Assembly: GCA_016213895.1 (NCBI GenBank) | Contig: JACQZJ010000086.1 | Span: 1-33,065 of the forward strand | Reading direction: 5' to 3' | Source: Planctomycetota bacterium | GTDB taxonomy: Bacteria; Planctomycetota; B15-G4; JADJEK01 | DNA length: 33,065 nucleotides | Shown here: one piece after another, positions 15,484-23,754 of the stretch | How positions within the stretch are numbered: the first letter of the stretch is position 1 | Layout: each line of letters begins with the position of its first letter | Position numbers and translations under genes: made by a program | Notes under the pieces: model-generated | Told to the model about the DNA's origin: nothing | Seen by the model: only the letters and a program-made list of their open reading frames with translations | Database searches by the model: none

Positions 15484-16833
15484 CTACCGCTTCTCGCCCT
15501 CGGCCGGACCGTCACCCTGCGGCGTCGGGGTCGCGGCGCCAAACAGCTCGTCGGCCTTCCGGCGCAGCCACGTGGCCGAGTCGACGATTCCGCCGTCCGG
15601 CAGGCGGACCTGGTAGGGACTGCCGGTCGTGGACGACCGTGACCCGACCTCCTCGATGAAGCGCTCGATGCTCGGAGGTCCCGACTGCATCGACTGCATC
15701 TTGTCGCGCAGGTGGGCGGCCGCGTCTTTACCGGTGTATTCCTGGCCTTCACGCAAGAAGGTCAGGTCCGAGGCCTCGAGGCATTCGAGCAGTCGCACGA
15801 TCCTCGACGTCTCCCACGCCTCCGGGGTCGAGAGCGACAGGACCGCGAAGTCCTCGCCCATGAGGAGATTGCACAGACGCTCGACGCCGAGCACGTATCG
15901 AGCCTCCGGCAGGTCGATGGGCAGGCTGTCCCACTCGCGCAGCGAGGCCGCGGCGACGGGCCGTTCACTCTCCCCGGCAGAGAGCGACGTCATCACCTGC
16001 CCGCCGGTGACGTCGTCCAGCTCCACCCGCAGGTACCCCCGCGAGCCGGGGACCTCCGTTGACTGACGCTGGTGGAGACTGAAGGAGCATGAGCCGTCCT
16101 TCAGCGACAGGCGGCCGGGGATGGCGCGGAGCGACGTCAGGCAGCTCTCTCTTCGATGGCAGCAGGCGAACAGCAGGCTGAGCACCTTTGCTTCGTCCCA
16201 CGCCTTTCGCAGCTCCGGCGTCACTTCCAAGGTCAGCAGCGTCGAGGTGGTTGCAGGGCTGAAGGGCCAGCTCTCGGTCCCAGCCCTGGCGCAGGCCGTC
16301 GCGTCGAGGCAGCGCTCGTCGACGTCGAACTCAAGGCGCGCCACGTCCCCGGGATAGCACCAGACGGAGTCGGCGGGCAGATCGGTCCGGGGCTGGTCCA
16401 CCCGCACCACCCGGAGCTCCGGCCGGGCGCGGCAATAGCCGTAGCGGAGCGCGTAGCGGACCGGAACGGACGCGATCCGCTGGCCGTCCTCCGTCTCGGC
16501 GAAGACCTGGAACTGGCTGCCCTCCTTCGATCCCCTGAGGGCGTTCATGACCTCGTCCTGACCCAGGTTGATCTGGTACTCGCCGTCCTTCACCCGCGTC
16601 AGGATGACCCGAATCGAGGACTGCTCGCTCGGAGCCAGCCAGACGTCGCGCACCGGCCCGCCGTCCACGTGGGCCGTCAGCAACTGGTTCTGTCCCGCCG
16701 GGAGCGGCAGCGACAGAAGCTCGGGAACGCCGCTCAGGCGAATCGTGACCTCCGCTTCGGCGACTCCCGCGAGGCACGTCCAGGGCAAGAGGGCGACGAT
16801 GAGACTCCCCAAGGGGCGACAAGATGGGAACAT
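15484..16833 (-). CDS. Exported protein with C-terminal DUF5329-like domain
   Basis: The start at 16833 follows GAGGAG and opens with a signal peptide (about residues 1-27, ending G-V-A-E-A). The 449-residue protein has a beta-rich N-terminal and middle part with many cysteines and no recognised fold. The last 110 residues contain F-L-R-E-G-Q-E-Y-T-G-K-D-A-A-A-H-L-R, then G-S-R-S-S-T-T-G-S-P-Y-Q-V and S-A-T-W-L-R, the hallmark arrangement of DUF5329 proteins, which usually occur as small stand-alone exported proteins. Here that domain is appended to a long unrelated N-terminal region. Function unknown. It lies 53 bases after the secreted hydrolase gene on the same strand and may be co-transcribed. 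Confidence 0.75.
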   Translation of the reverse strand: MFPSCRPLGSLIVALLPWTCLAGVAEAEVTIRLSGVPELLSLPLPAGQNQLLTAHVDGGPVRDVWLAPSEQSSIRVILTRVKDGEYQINLGQDEVMNALRGSKEGSQFQVFAETEDGQRIASVPVRYALRYGYCRARPELRVVRVDQPRTDLPADSVWCYPGDVARLEFDVDERCLDATACARAGTESWPFSPATTSTLLTLEVTPELRKAWDEAKVLSLLFACCHRRESCLTSLRAIPGRLSLKDGSCSFSLHQRQSTEVPGSRGYLRVELDDVTGGQVMTSLSAGESERPVAAASLREWDSLPIDLPEARYVLGVERLCNLLMGEDFAVLSLSTPEAWETSRIVRLLECLEASDLTFLREGQEYTGKDAAAHLRDKMQSMQSGPPSIERFIEEVGSRSSTTGSPYQVRLPDGGIVDSATWLRRKADELFGAATPTPQGDGPAEGEKR

Positions 16834-16886
16834 GACAGACTCCTCTTCTGGTCGGGTGCCCGGATCCCCAGTCTACACGAATCCGC

Positions 16887-17897
16887 TCAGAACTCCTCGG
16901 CGGCCTGCGCCTCCGCCTTCCGCTCGAATGTGGCCCCTTCTCCGGCGAGAGTCGTGACGGCGTCCTGGTTCAGCAGCATCCGCGCCGCCTCATCGTTCTT
17001 CAGGAAGGCATCCCACCACGCCGTGGTCACGGCCTGCACGCAGGCGAGTTGGCCGGCGTCGTCGCGGTGCCCGAGGAGGCGCCCCGCTCCCGAGATGCCG
17101 CCGAGACCGTGGTCCGCGCCCTCGAGCCACAGGAGGCAGCGCTCGCCCGGGGGCGACAGCTCGAAGGCCTGGCGCCGCCACGCGGGCAGCCGCCCGTCGC
17201 GCGGGGACGCATCGCGTGAACCGGTCACGAACAAGGTGGGCCGCGTGATCCCGGCGAAGGACGTGGCGTCCAGGCCGTTGCCCGGCCCCTGCGGGCTGAG
17301 CACGAGAAACGCAATCGGCCGCGGATCGGACAGGTCCAGGCGCTTGCGGAGGAGCGGCACCTTCAACGTGGCCCCGGCCACGAGAATCGTGGTGTGCGCG
17401 CCGAAGGAGTGGCCGCCCACGCCGATGCGCTCGCGGTCGATGCGTCCAGCCAGCTCCTCGACCAGATCCGGCAGGGTCTCCAGCAGGTCGAGGACGAAGG
17501 CCACGTCCTCGACCCGGTCGCGCCAGCTCGAGGCCTCGGCCGGGTCCCGGACGCGCCGGCCGATCGGGCCGCCGAGGGCGCGCTCGGCAGGACTCTCCAG
17601 CTCGAGCGAGTCGAGGTGCGTGGGCTGGAGAACCACGAAGCCGTGGCTTGCCCAGTGCTCGACGAGCGGCGCGTACCCCTTCCTCGAGCCAAACATGCCG
17701 TGGGAGAAGACGATGACCGGGCACTTGTCCTGGCCCTCGGGCCAGGTGGCGCGCAGCAGCAGCTCCTTCTCCCGCGCCTGGTCCACGACCGAGAAGTCGC
17801 GGCACGTCACCTCGGCAGGGCCGGGACGGGCGCGTTCGGCCAGCCCGGTGTCGTCACCCGCCAACAAGACGGCAAGGACAAGCGCTTCGGTCAGCAT
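16887..17897 (-). CDS. Secreted alpha/beta hydrolase (dienelactone hydrolase / PAF-acetylhydrolase-like)
   Basis: The start at 17897 is preceded by GGAG eight bases upstream and gives a short hydrophobic leader (M-L-T-E-A-L-V-L-A-V-L-L-A-G); a longer frame back to 18026 lacks support. The 336-residue product shows the oxyanion segment F-S-H-G-M-F-G (about 64-70), the nucleophile elbow G-H-S-F-G with Ser164, a probable acid Asp229 in G-S-R-D, and His263 in G-A-D-H-G. This is a complete hydrolase triad. Relatives cleave short-chain esters, lactones or phospholipid acetyl groups; the substrate is not determinable. Export is inferred from the weak leader. It precedes the DUF5329 gene on the same strand. 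Confidence 0.82.
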   Translation of the reverse strand: MLTEALVLAVLLAGDDTGLAERARPGPAEVTCRDFSVVDQAREKELLLRATWPEGQDKCPVIVFSHGMFGSRKGYAPLVEHWASHGFVVLQPTHLDSLELESPAERALGGPIGRRVRDPAEASSWRDRVEDVAFVLDLLETLPDLVEELAGRIDRERIGVGGHSFGAHTTILVAGATLKVPLLRKRLDLSDPRPIAFLVLSPQGPGNGLDATSFAGITRPTLFVTGSRDASPRDGRLPAWRRQAFELSPPGERCLLWLEGADHGLGGISGAGRLLGHRDDAGQLACVQAVTTAWWDAFLKNDEAARMLLNQDAVTTLAGEGATFERKAEAQAAEEF

Positions 17898-17980
17898 GGA
17901 CGAGTCTCCGGCTTCGTGCCTGGCGGAAAGAAACAGCCCAGAGCCGCGCCGGTGACGCGCCAATGCGGAAGAAGGGCGCC

Positions 17981-18001
17981 GCGGCCCGGCCCTCGGGCCG
18001 C
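17981..18001. repeat. Inverted repeat in the divergent gap
   Basis: GCGGCCCG / CGGGCCGC forms a perfect 8-bp stem with a 5-nt loop. It lies between the divergent hydrolase and Cys-rich genes, 23 bases before the latter's ATG. It could be an operator or leader hairpin; GC richness makes chance plausible. Confidence 0.3.
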
Positions 18002-18024
18002 CGCTCCTGTATCGTGCGGCCGCC

Positions 18025-18540
18025 ATGTGGCCGCTCGACTCGATGACCGCGTCCTGCGAGGAGAGGCGCGCGCGGGCACAGGCCGTGCTGCGCGAGCGGG
18101 GTGCGGCTCTGCGCGCTCGGGAAGAGGTGCGGCGCGGCCTGGCGCGCGTGCGGAGACTCGGCCGCGGCCTCGAGGCGCGGATGCGCGGGCTTGGGCTCGA
18201 CCGGCTGTGCGTGCGCTGCGGACTGGGGCCGCGCGGCGGCTGCTGCGCGCGCGAGATGGAGAACGAGGGGGACTCGCTGCTGCTCGTCGCGAACCTGCTG
18301 CTCGGCGCGGACGTCGGCGCGCAACGGGGAGAGGACAGCGAGTGCTCCTTCCTCGGTGCGCGTGGCTGCGCGCTGCGCCAGAAGCCGATCTTCTGCCTGA
18401 ACTATCTGTGCGCGGGGATGACCGGGGCTCTTTCCGAGGCGGATCTCGCCGCCCTGCGCTCCGAGACCGCGCGCTGCCTCGAGGCGTACCTGACCCTGGA
18501 GGGGATGCTGGCCGGTCAGCTCGCGGCCTCGCGCGCGTAA
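18025..18540 (+). CDS. Small Cys-rich protein of unknown function
   Basis: This 171-residue protein has an Arg-rich helical N terminus (possibly coiled) followed by cysteine motifs: L-C-V-R-C-G and G-G-C-C-A-R near residues 60-76, then E-C-S-F-L-G-A-R-G-C and I-F-C-L-N-Y-L-C at about 108-132. Eight clustered cysteines suggest zinc or iron-sulfur binding, somewhat like YkgJ-type metal-chelating proteins, but I cannot assign a family. No signal peptide is seen. The start lacks a strong Shine-Dalgarno sequence. Its 3' end overlaps the convergent SagB-type gene by 25 bases. Confidence 0.7.
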   Translation: MWPLDSMTASCEERRARAQAVLRERGAALRAREEVRRGLARVRRLGRGLEARMRGLGLDRLCVRCGLGPRGGCCAREMENEGDSLLLVANLLLGADVGAQRGEDSECSFLGARGCALRQKPIFCLNYLCAGMTGALSEADLAALRSETARCLEAYLTLEGMLAGQLAASRA

Positions 18541-20168
18541 GCCGGGAGCGTACGCAGGCGCGGGTCCTCGAGCGCGCCGCCGACCGTGAAGTGGTAGAGG
18601 GTCTGAAAGCCGCGGTCGCGGATGCCAGCGAGCTGGTGCAGGGCGTCGTCGAAGAAGCAGCCGATGCCGGTGCCGCGCAGGCCGGCCGCCTCGGCCTCGA
18701 GGTAGAGCGCCTGGCCGAGCACCCCGGCCTCCCAGTACAGGGCGCGATAGAACCACGCGCCCGCCTCGCGGATGCGCGGCTCGAACTCGGCGAGCATGGC
18801 CACGGCGAAGGCGCCGTCCGCGGCGATGTCCTGGTGGCAGGAGAGGGAGCGCGCCGCGTCCCGCAGGTCGCCGCTGGCCAGGCGGAAGAGGGGCAGGGCG
18901 CGCGTCTCGCCGGCCGCCCGCTCCCACGCGAAATCGCGGGACAAGGCGGCCCGCAGCGACGCCTCCGCGCCCGCCTCGCGCACGAGCAGGTAGAGGCCCG
19001 GGTCCAGGCCGACCACGCGGTGGACGAAGAGCAGCGCATGCACGGCGGGCCGCCAGGGCAGGGCCCCACACGGGACCGCTCCCGCGGCCGGCAGCAGGCG
19101 GTGGAGGATGCGTGCGAATGCCCCGCGCGCGAGAGTGCTCTGTCCGTCCATCTGCACGGCGCTGCGGCGCGTGCGGAAGACGCGGCGCGCGGCCGCGTTG
19201 CTGCCGGCCGGGCTGGCGCACGTCTCTTCTGGCGGGACCCAGGGCGCTGCCTCGTCCTCCCGCGGCTCGGCGCGGCATGCCTCCGCCACCTCTTCGATGA
19301 CCGGCCACGGATGATGGCCGGAGCTCAGGGGGTTCGGCGTCCCCGGAAGGTCCTCGTTCACGAGCCCCTTTCTCCAGGCCGCCGCGGGCCGCCACGAGTC
19401 CGCGCACGCGGCTGCGCCCTTCCCGGCCGCCGGCATCACCGCCAGCAGGCAGTCAGGGTGCTCGGCCTCGACGCCGTTCTGCTCGCTCACGCGCAGCAGT
19501 TCGGACGTCTCCCGCTCCGACAGCGCCGAGACCAGCCGCACGGTCCAGCCGAGCGGCGCCGCGGCGAAGGAGAGGGCGGCGATGGCGTGGCCGGCGTCGA
19601 GCTGGCAATAGCGGTAGGCGCGCTCGCCGTACTTCCACGCCTCGCGCCAGTGGATCGAGGTCAGGGCCACGAGGAAGGAGCCCGCGGGCAGTCCGGAGAG
19701 GAAGCGCGCCCACGCCGCGGCGTGGAACGTGCGGCGCAGCTCGAGCCCGTGGTGCAAGGGTGAGTAGTGATAGAGCGCCGGCTCCTCTGCCAGCCCGGCC
19801 GCCGCGCCGCAGAGCAAGTACGCCTCGGTGGGATGGAGGTTGCCGCTCGACGGGTTGCAGCGCAGCGCCCAGCGGCTGTCCTGCAGCTCCTTCCACGCCG
19901 AGATGGCGAAGGAGTCGTAGAAGAGCTGTCCGAGCGAGCGCGCGTCGAGCGGGGCGGGAGCGGGCCGGGCCGCGGCGCCGAGCGCGTCGAGCGCGGGCTG
20001 GTCGCCGGGCTCCACCTCGGGCAGTGCCAGGAACGGGGCGCCGGCGAAGCCGCGGAAGGGATCGGGCTGGGTCTGCCAATCCAGGTAGCCGAGCGAGCGG
20101 GCGGGCCGCTCCACGCGGTGCTTGGTGCGCTCGTGGTAGGAGAGCGCGACTCCGGCCGGGGACTTCAT
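18516..20168 (-). CDS. Two-domain SagB-type nitroreductase / dehydrogenase
   Basis: This 550-residue protein contains two nitroreductase-fold halves. The first (about 75-265) carries N-P-S-S-G-N-L-H-P-T-E-A-Y-L, the FMN-binding signature of SagB/ThcOx-like enzymes. The second (about 325-545) contains R-R-S-A-V-Q-M and ends with G-C-F-F-D-D and F-T-V-G-G-A-L. SagB-type enzymes use FMN to oxidise azolines in TOMM peptides, but many tandem-domain versions occur without a cyclodehydratase. None is seen here, nor a precursor peptide. The role may therefore be a general FMN oxidoreductase. It diverges from the Hdr-like operon across a 119-base gap. Confidence 0.85.
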   Translation of the reverse strand: MKSPAGVALSYHERTKHRVERPARSLGYLDWQTQPDPFRGFAGAPFLALPEVEPGDQPALDALGAAARPAPAPLDARSLGQLFYDSFAISAWKELQDSRWALRCNPSSGNLHPTEAYLLCGAAAGLAEEPALYHYSPLHHGLELRRTFHAAAWARFLSGLPAGSFLVALTSIHWREAWKYGERAYRYCQLDAGHAIAALSFAAAPLGWTVRLVSALSERETSELLRVSEQNGVEAEHPDCLLAVMPAAGKGAAACADSWRPAAAWRKGLVNEDLPGTPNPLSSGHHPWPVIEEVAEACRAEPREDEAAPWVPPEETCASPAGSNAAARRVFRTRRSAVQMDGQSTLARGAFARILHRLLPAAGAVPCGALPWRPAVHALLFVHRVVGLDPGLYLLVREAGAEASLRAALSRDFAWERAAGETRALPLFRLASGDLRDAARSLSCHQDIAADGAFAVAMLAEFEPRIREAGAWFYRALYWEAGVLGQALYLEAEAAGLRGTGIGCFFDDALHQLAGIRDRGFQTLYHFTVGGALEDPRLRTLPAYAREAAS

Positions 20169-20210
20169 GGCGTGCTGGATAGCGCGCTTCCGCGGCCCGA
20201 GCTGCGTCCC

Positions 20211-20239
20211 TTGCGGGGTTTCCGGGCGTGCAGTATGTT
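20211..20239 (+). promoter_or_regulatory. Probable sigma70-type promoter of the Hdr-like operon
   Basis: TTGCGG (20211-20216) and TATGTT (20234-20239) are separated by exactly 17 bases, each matching four of six consensus positions. Transcription would begin near 20246, about 40 bases before the GTG at 20288. AT richness at the -10 stands out locally. Confidence 0.4.
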
Positions 20240-20287
20240 CCAGACCATGAGAATCGGCCTTCCGCCGCCGCTCTCCGAGGCGCGCTT

Positions 20288-21661
20288 GTGAGTGATGCGA
20301 TCCTGGTCATCGGCGCGGGAGTCGCCGGCATCAACTGCGCCCTCAACGCCGCCCGCTACGGCATGAAGGTCTTCCTGGTCGACGACACGCCGAGCATCGG
20401 CGGCATGATGGCGCGTCTCGACAAGACCTTCCCGACCAACGACTGCTCCATCTGCATCGAGGCGCCGCAGATGTACGAGGTGGACAACCACCCGAACATC
20501 GAGGTGCTGACCAACACCAGCGTCAAGAAGGTCAGGGGGGCCGCCGGGGAGTTCGAAGTCAAGCTCGCCACCCAGCCGCGCTACGTGGACGAGGAAGCAT
20601 GCACCGCGTGCGGCGCCTGCGTCGCCGCCTGCCCGGTGTCCGTGCCGGACGAGCTGGACGGCAAGGTCGGCGGCACGCGCAAACTCATCTCCATACCCTT
20701 CCCTCAGGCCGTGCCCAACGTGATGGCCGTCGACACGGCCTGCCGCCAGGGCAAGATGCGCGAGCACGGCGCCTGCGTCGGCGGCTGCGCGGTCGACTGC
20801 AGCCAGTGCCGCGAGTGTCCGATCGCGCTCTGCGTCCAGGCCTGCCGCAAGGAAGGGAAGGACGCGATCCGACTGTGGCAGGGGCCGGCGAGCAGGAGCG
20901 TCGCGGTGCGCGGCATCGTCGTCGCCACGGGCATCCGCGACGCCCGCCCGCCCGCGGGCCTCTACGGCTACGGCGTGCACCAGAACGTCATCACCTACAC
21001 CCAGTTCGAGCGGCTCATGAACGCCGGCGGGCCGACCGCGGGCCGCATCGTCCGTCCCTCGGACGGCGCGCACGCGCACCGCATCGCCTGGATCCAGTGC
21101 GCCGGCCGCGGCCTCGCGAACGGCGTGCCCTACTGCTCGAAGGTGTGCTGCATGGTGGCGGCCAAGCAGGCGATCATCACCAAGGAGCACGACTCCGCGG
21201 TCGAGACGCTCGTCTTCCACAACGAGCTGAAGGCGTACGGCAAGGGCTTCTGGGACTTCCAGCGCAAGGCGCGCCAGCTCGGCACGCGCTACGTGCGCGC
21301 GCGCCCCTACGACGTGGTCGAACACCCCGCCACCCGGAACCTGACCATCCGCTGCGAGGACATCGAAAGCGGGCGGCTCCTGAGCGAGGAGGTCGAGCTG
21401 CTGGTCCTCTCCACCGGCCTGGCGCCGAGCGACCGCAACGAGAAGCTGGCGCGCCTGCTCGGCATCGACCTCGATGAGCACGGCTTCTTCAAGGAGAGGG
21501 ACGCGCTGCTCGCCCCGCTCGAGACCAACGTGCCGGGCATCTTCCTGTGCGGCGGAGCCACCGGGCCGATCGATATCTCCGAGTCGGTGGTCCAGGCCAG
21601 CGCCGCCGCGCTCAAGGCGATCCTTTCGGGCCGGGCGGGGCAGGCGGAGAGCGCGCCATGA
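20288..21661 (+). CDS. HdrA-like FAD/iron-sulfur subunit (short form)
   Basis: The GTG at 20288 has GAGG about 8 bases upstream and puts the FAD motif V-I-G-A-G-V-A-G right at the N terminus, as in short HdrA/QmoA/BamE-like proteins; 457 residues. Inserted ferredoxin-type motifs follow: C105-x2-C-x2-C-x3-C115-P, and a second set from C163 to C186 (C-V-G-G-C, C-S-Q-C, C-P-I-A-L-C-V-Q-A-C). The later I-Q-C-A-G-R-G, Y-C-S-K-V-C-C-M and the FAD-closing L-C-G-G-A-T-G-P-I-D are HdrA hallmarks. The thioredoxin-like N-terminal domain and terminal ferredoxin of full HdrA are absent. It likely carries electrons within a cytoplasmic complex with the next two gene products; its stop overlaps the next ATG. 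Confidence 0.88.
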   Translation: MSDAILVIGAGVAGINCALNAARYGMKVFLVDDTPSIGGMMARLDKTFPTNDCSICIEAPQMYEVDNHPNIEVLTNTSVKKVRGAAGEFEVKLATQPRYVDEEACTACGACVAACPVSVPDELDGKVGGTRKLISIPFPQAVPNVMAVDTACRQGKMREHGACVGGCAVDCSQCRECPIALCVQACRKEGKDAIRLWQGPASRSVAVRGIVVATGIRDARPPAGLYGYGVHQNVITYTQFERLMNAGGPTAGRIVRPSDGAHAHRIAWIQCAGRGLANGVPYCSKVCCMVAAKQAIITKEHDSAVETLVFHNELKAYGKGFWDFQRKARQLGTRYVRARPYDVVEHPATRNLTIRCEDIESGRLLSEEVELLVLSTGLAPSDRNEKLARLLGIDLDEHGFFKERDALLAPLETNVPGIFLCGGATGPIDISESVVQASAAALKAILSGRAGQAESAP

Positions 21662-23754
21662 GCCCGGACGTGCGCATCGGCGTCTTCGTCTGCGACTGCG
21701 GCTCCAACATCGCTTCGATCGTGGACGTGCCGGCCGTGGTCGAGTACGCCCGCGGCCTGCCCGGCGTCGCCTTCGCCGAGGAGGGGCGCTGGTCCTGCTC
21801 GGTCGACTACCTGGCGCGCCTGAAGGAGGCGATCCGCGCGCACGGCCTGAACCGCGTGGTCATCGCCTCGTGCACGCCGCGCACGCACGAGCCGCTCTTC
21901 AAGGCATCGGTGCGCGAGGCCGGGCTCAACCCCTACCTGCTCGAGTTCGTCAGCATCCGCGAGCAGGTCTCCTGGGTGCACCGCGGCGCGCCCGCGGCCG
22001 CGACCAAGAAGGCCCGGGACCTGGTGAAGATGGGCGTGGCCAAGGCGGCCCTGCTCGAGGAAGGCCAGGAGATCCGCCTGGCGGTCAAGCAGGACTGCCT
22101 GGTGATCGGCGGCGGCGCGGCCGGGATGACGGCCGCCCTGCACGTGGCCGACCAGGGCTTCCACGCGCTGCTGGTCGAGAAGGAGCCGCGCCTGGGCGGC
22201 CTCTTGAACCGCGTGGCGGCGGTGGCGCACGACGGGCGCTCCCTGCCGGCCGCCGAGATCGCGGCCGCTCTGGCGCGTCGCGTCGCGGCGCACGCGCGCG
22301 TCACGGTGCGCACCGGCGCGCAGATCGACGCGGTGGCGGGCTACATCGGCAACTACCAGGTCACGCTGCGGCCGGCGGGCGATCCCGCGGGCGCGCGCGA
22401 GACCTTCGACGCCTCCACCATCATCGTCGCCACGGGCATGCGCGAGATCGCGCCCGCGGGCTCCTACGGCTACGGCGCGGACGCGCGCGTCGTGACCCAG
22501 CTCGAGCTCGAGGAACTGCTGCGGCGCGGCGCCGCGCCGCGCTGCGGCGACGCGGTCATGATCCTGTGCGTCGACTCGAAGAACGAGCAGCGCGGCTGCT
22601 GCGCCATCGGCTGCCACGTCGCGGTCAAGAACGCACGCGCCCTGCGCGAGCAGGGCGCGGCGGAACGCGTGCACGTGCTCTACCGCGACCTGAGCATGCT
22701 CAAGGGCGAGCACCGCGAACTCGAGGCGGCGAAGCAGGCGGGCGTGCGCTTCCTGCGCTTCCCGGATGAGCGCTATCCCGTGCTCGAGGAGCGCGCCGGG
22801 AAGCTGGTGGTGCGGGTGCATGACCTGCTCCTCGGCCGCGAGCTGGAGCTGCCCGCCGACCTGCTCGTGCTCACCCCGCCCTTCGGCGGCGACGAAACGG
22901 TGCAGGAGATCAAGGGGCTGCTCAAGGTGTCGGCCAGCGCCGACGGCTTCTTCCAGGAGGCGCACGTCAAGCTCGGCCCGCTCGACTTCCCCTCGGAAGG
23001 CATCTCCCTGTGCGGCTGCGCGCGCGGCCCGAGGTCCCTGAAGGAGAGCTGCGAGGAGGGCCTCGGCGCGGCCATGCGCGTTTCCATCCCCATGAAGCGC
23101 GGCTACGTCGAGGCCGCGGGAATCGTCGCCGACATCGACCTGAGCGAGTGCGAACACTGCGGCCAGTGCGCGCGCAAGTGCCCCTACGGCGCGATCCGGC
23201 TCGACGAGGAGAAGACGCCGGCCGTGCTCAAGGCGCTGTGCAAGGGCTGCGGCCTGTGCGCGGCGGACTGCCCGACGAGCAGCATCAGCATCGTGCACTA
23301 CTCCGACGCGCAGCTCCTCGCCCAGGTGGAGGCGGCGCTCGAGGAGGACGCCGGACGGAAGATCCTCGGCTTCGTGTGCCACTGGTGCGCGCTCGGCGGC
23401 GTGGACATGGCGGGCGTGAGCCGCCTGCAGTACCCGCCGCACGCGCGCCTCATCCGCGTGATGTGCTCGGCGCGCGTGCCGATCAAGCTCATCGAGCGCG
23501 CCTACGAGCTGGGCGCGGGCGGCGTCCTGGTTGCGGGCTGCGAGTTCCCCACCTGCCACTACATCACCGGCAACTACGCCTGCGAGAAGCGCATGCAGCG
23601 CGCGCAGAAGCAGCTCGCCAAGAAGGGCTACGACCCGGAGAAGCTGTGGAACATCTGGTGCTCGGCGGCCGACGGGCCGAAGTTCGCGAAGGCCATGCGC
23701 GACATGGTGGAACGGCTCGGGCTGGCGCGAGAGGTGACCGCGGATGGACGCTGA
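21658..23754 (+). CDS. HdrA-MvhD fusion protein
   Basis: The ATG overlaps the previous stop (ATGA); 698 residues. Residues 1-110 form the HdrA N-terminal domain (V-F-V-C-D-C-G and S-C-T-P-R-T-H-E-P-L-F). The FAD motif V-I-G-G-G-A-A-G is at about 149-156. Two [4Fe-4S] motifs follow: C498/501/504/508 and C528/531/534/538. From about 565 an MvhD-like domain contains F-V-C-H-W-C, V-M-C-S-A-R-V and G-C-E-F-P-T-C-H-Y, expected to bind a [2Fe-2S] cluster and to pass electrons from a partner. Unlike archetypal HdrA, the ferredoxin inserted in the FAD domain is missing; the neighbouring short HdrA has it. In methanogens HdrA bifurcates electrons at its FAD; the same is inferred here. Confidence 0.88.
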   Translation: MSPDVRIGVFVCDCGSNIASIVDVPAVVEYARGLPGVAFAEEGRWSCSVDYLARLKEAIRAHGLNRVVIASCTPRTHEPLFKASVREAGLNPYLLEFVSIREQVSWVHRGAPAAATKKARDLVKMGVAKAALLEEGQEIRLAVKQDCLVIGGGAAGMTAALHVADQGFHALLVEKEPRLGGLLNRVAAVAHDGRSLPAAEIAAALARRVAAHARVTVRTGAQIDAVAGYIGNYQVTLRPAGDPAGARETFDASTIIVATGMREIAPAGSYGYGADARVVTQLELEELLRRGAAPRCGDAVMILCVDSKNEQRGCCAIGCHVAVKNARALREQGAAERVHVLYRDLSMLKGEHRELEAAKQAGVRFLRFPDERYPVLEERAGKLVVRVHDLLLGRELELPADLLVLTPPFGGDETVQEIKGLLKVSASADGFFQEAHVKLGPLDFPSEGISLCGCARGPRSLKESCEEGLGAAMRVSIPMKRGYVEAAGIVADIDLSECEHCGQCARKCPYGAIRLDEEKTPAVLKALCKGCGLCAADCPTSSISIVHYSDAQLLAQVEAALEEDAGRKILGFVCHWCALGGVDMAGVSRLQYPPHARLIRVMCSARVPIKLIERAYELGAGGVLVAGCEFPTCHYITGNYACEKRMQRAQKQLAKKGYDPEKLWNIWCSAADGPKFAKAMRDMVERLGLAREVTADGR

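Noticed and set aside
18025-20168. A TOMM biosynthetic cluster
   Set aside because: Only the SagB-type dehydrogenase is present; no YcaO cyclodehydratase or precursor peptide is visible.
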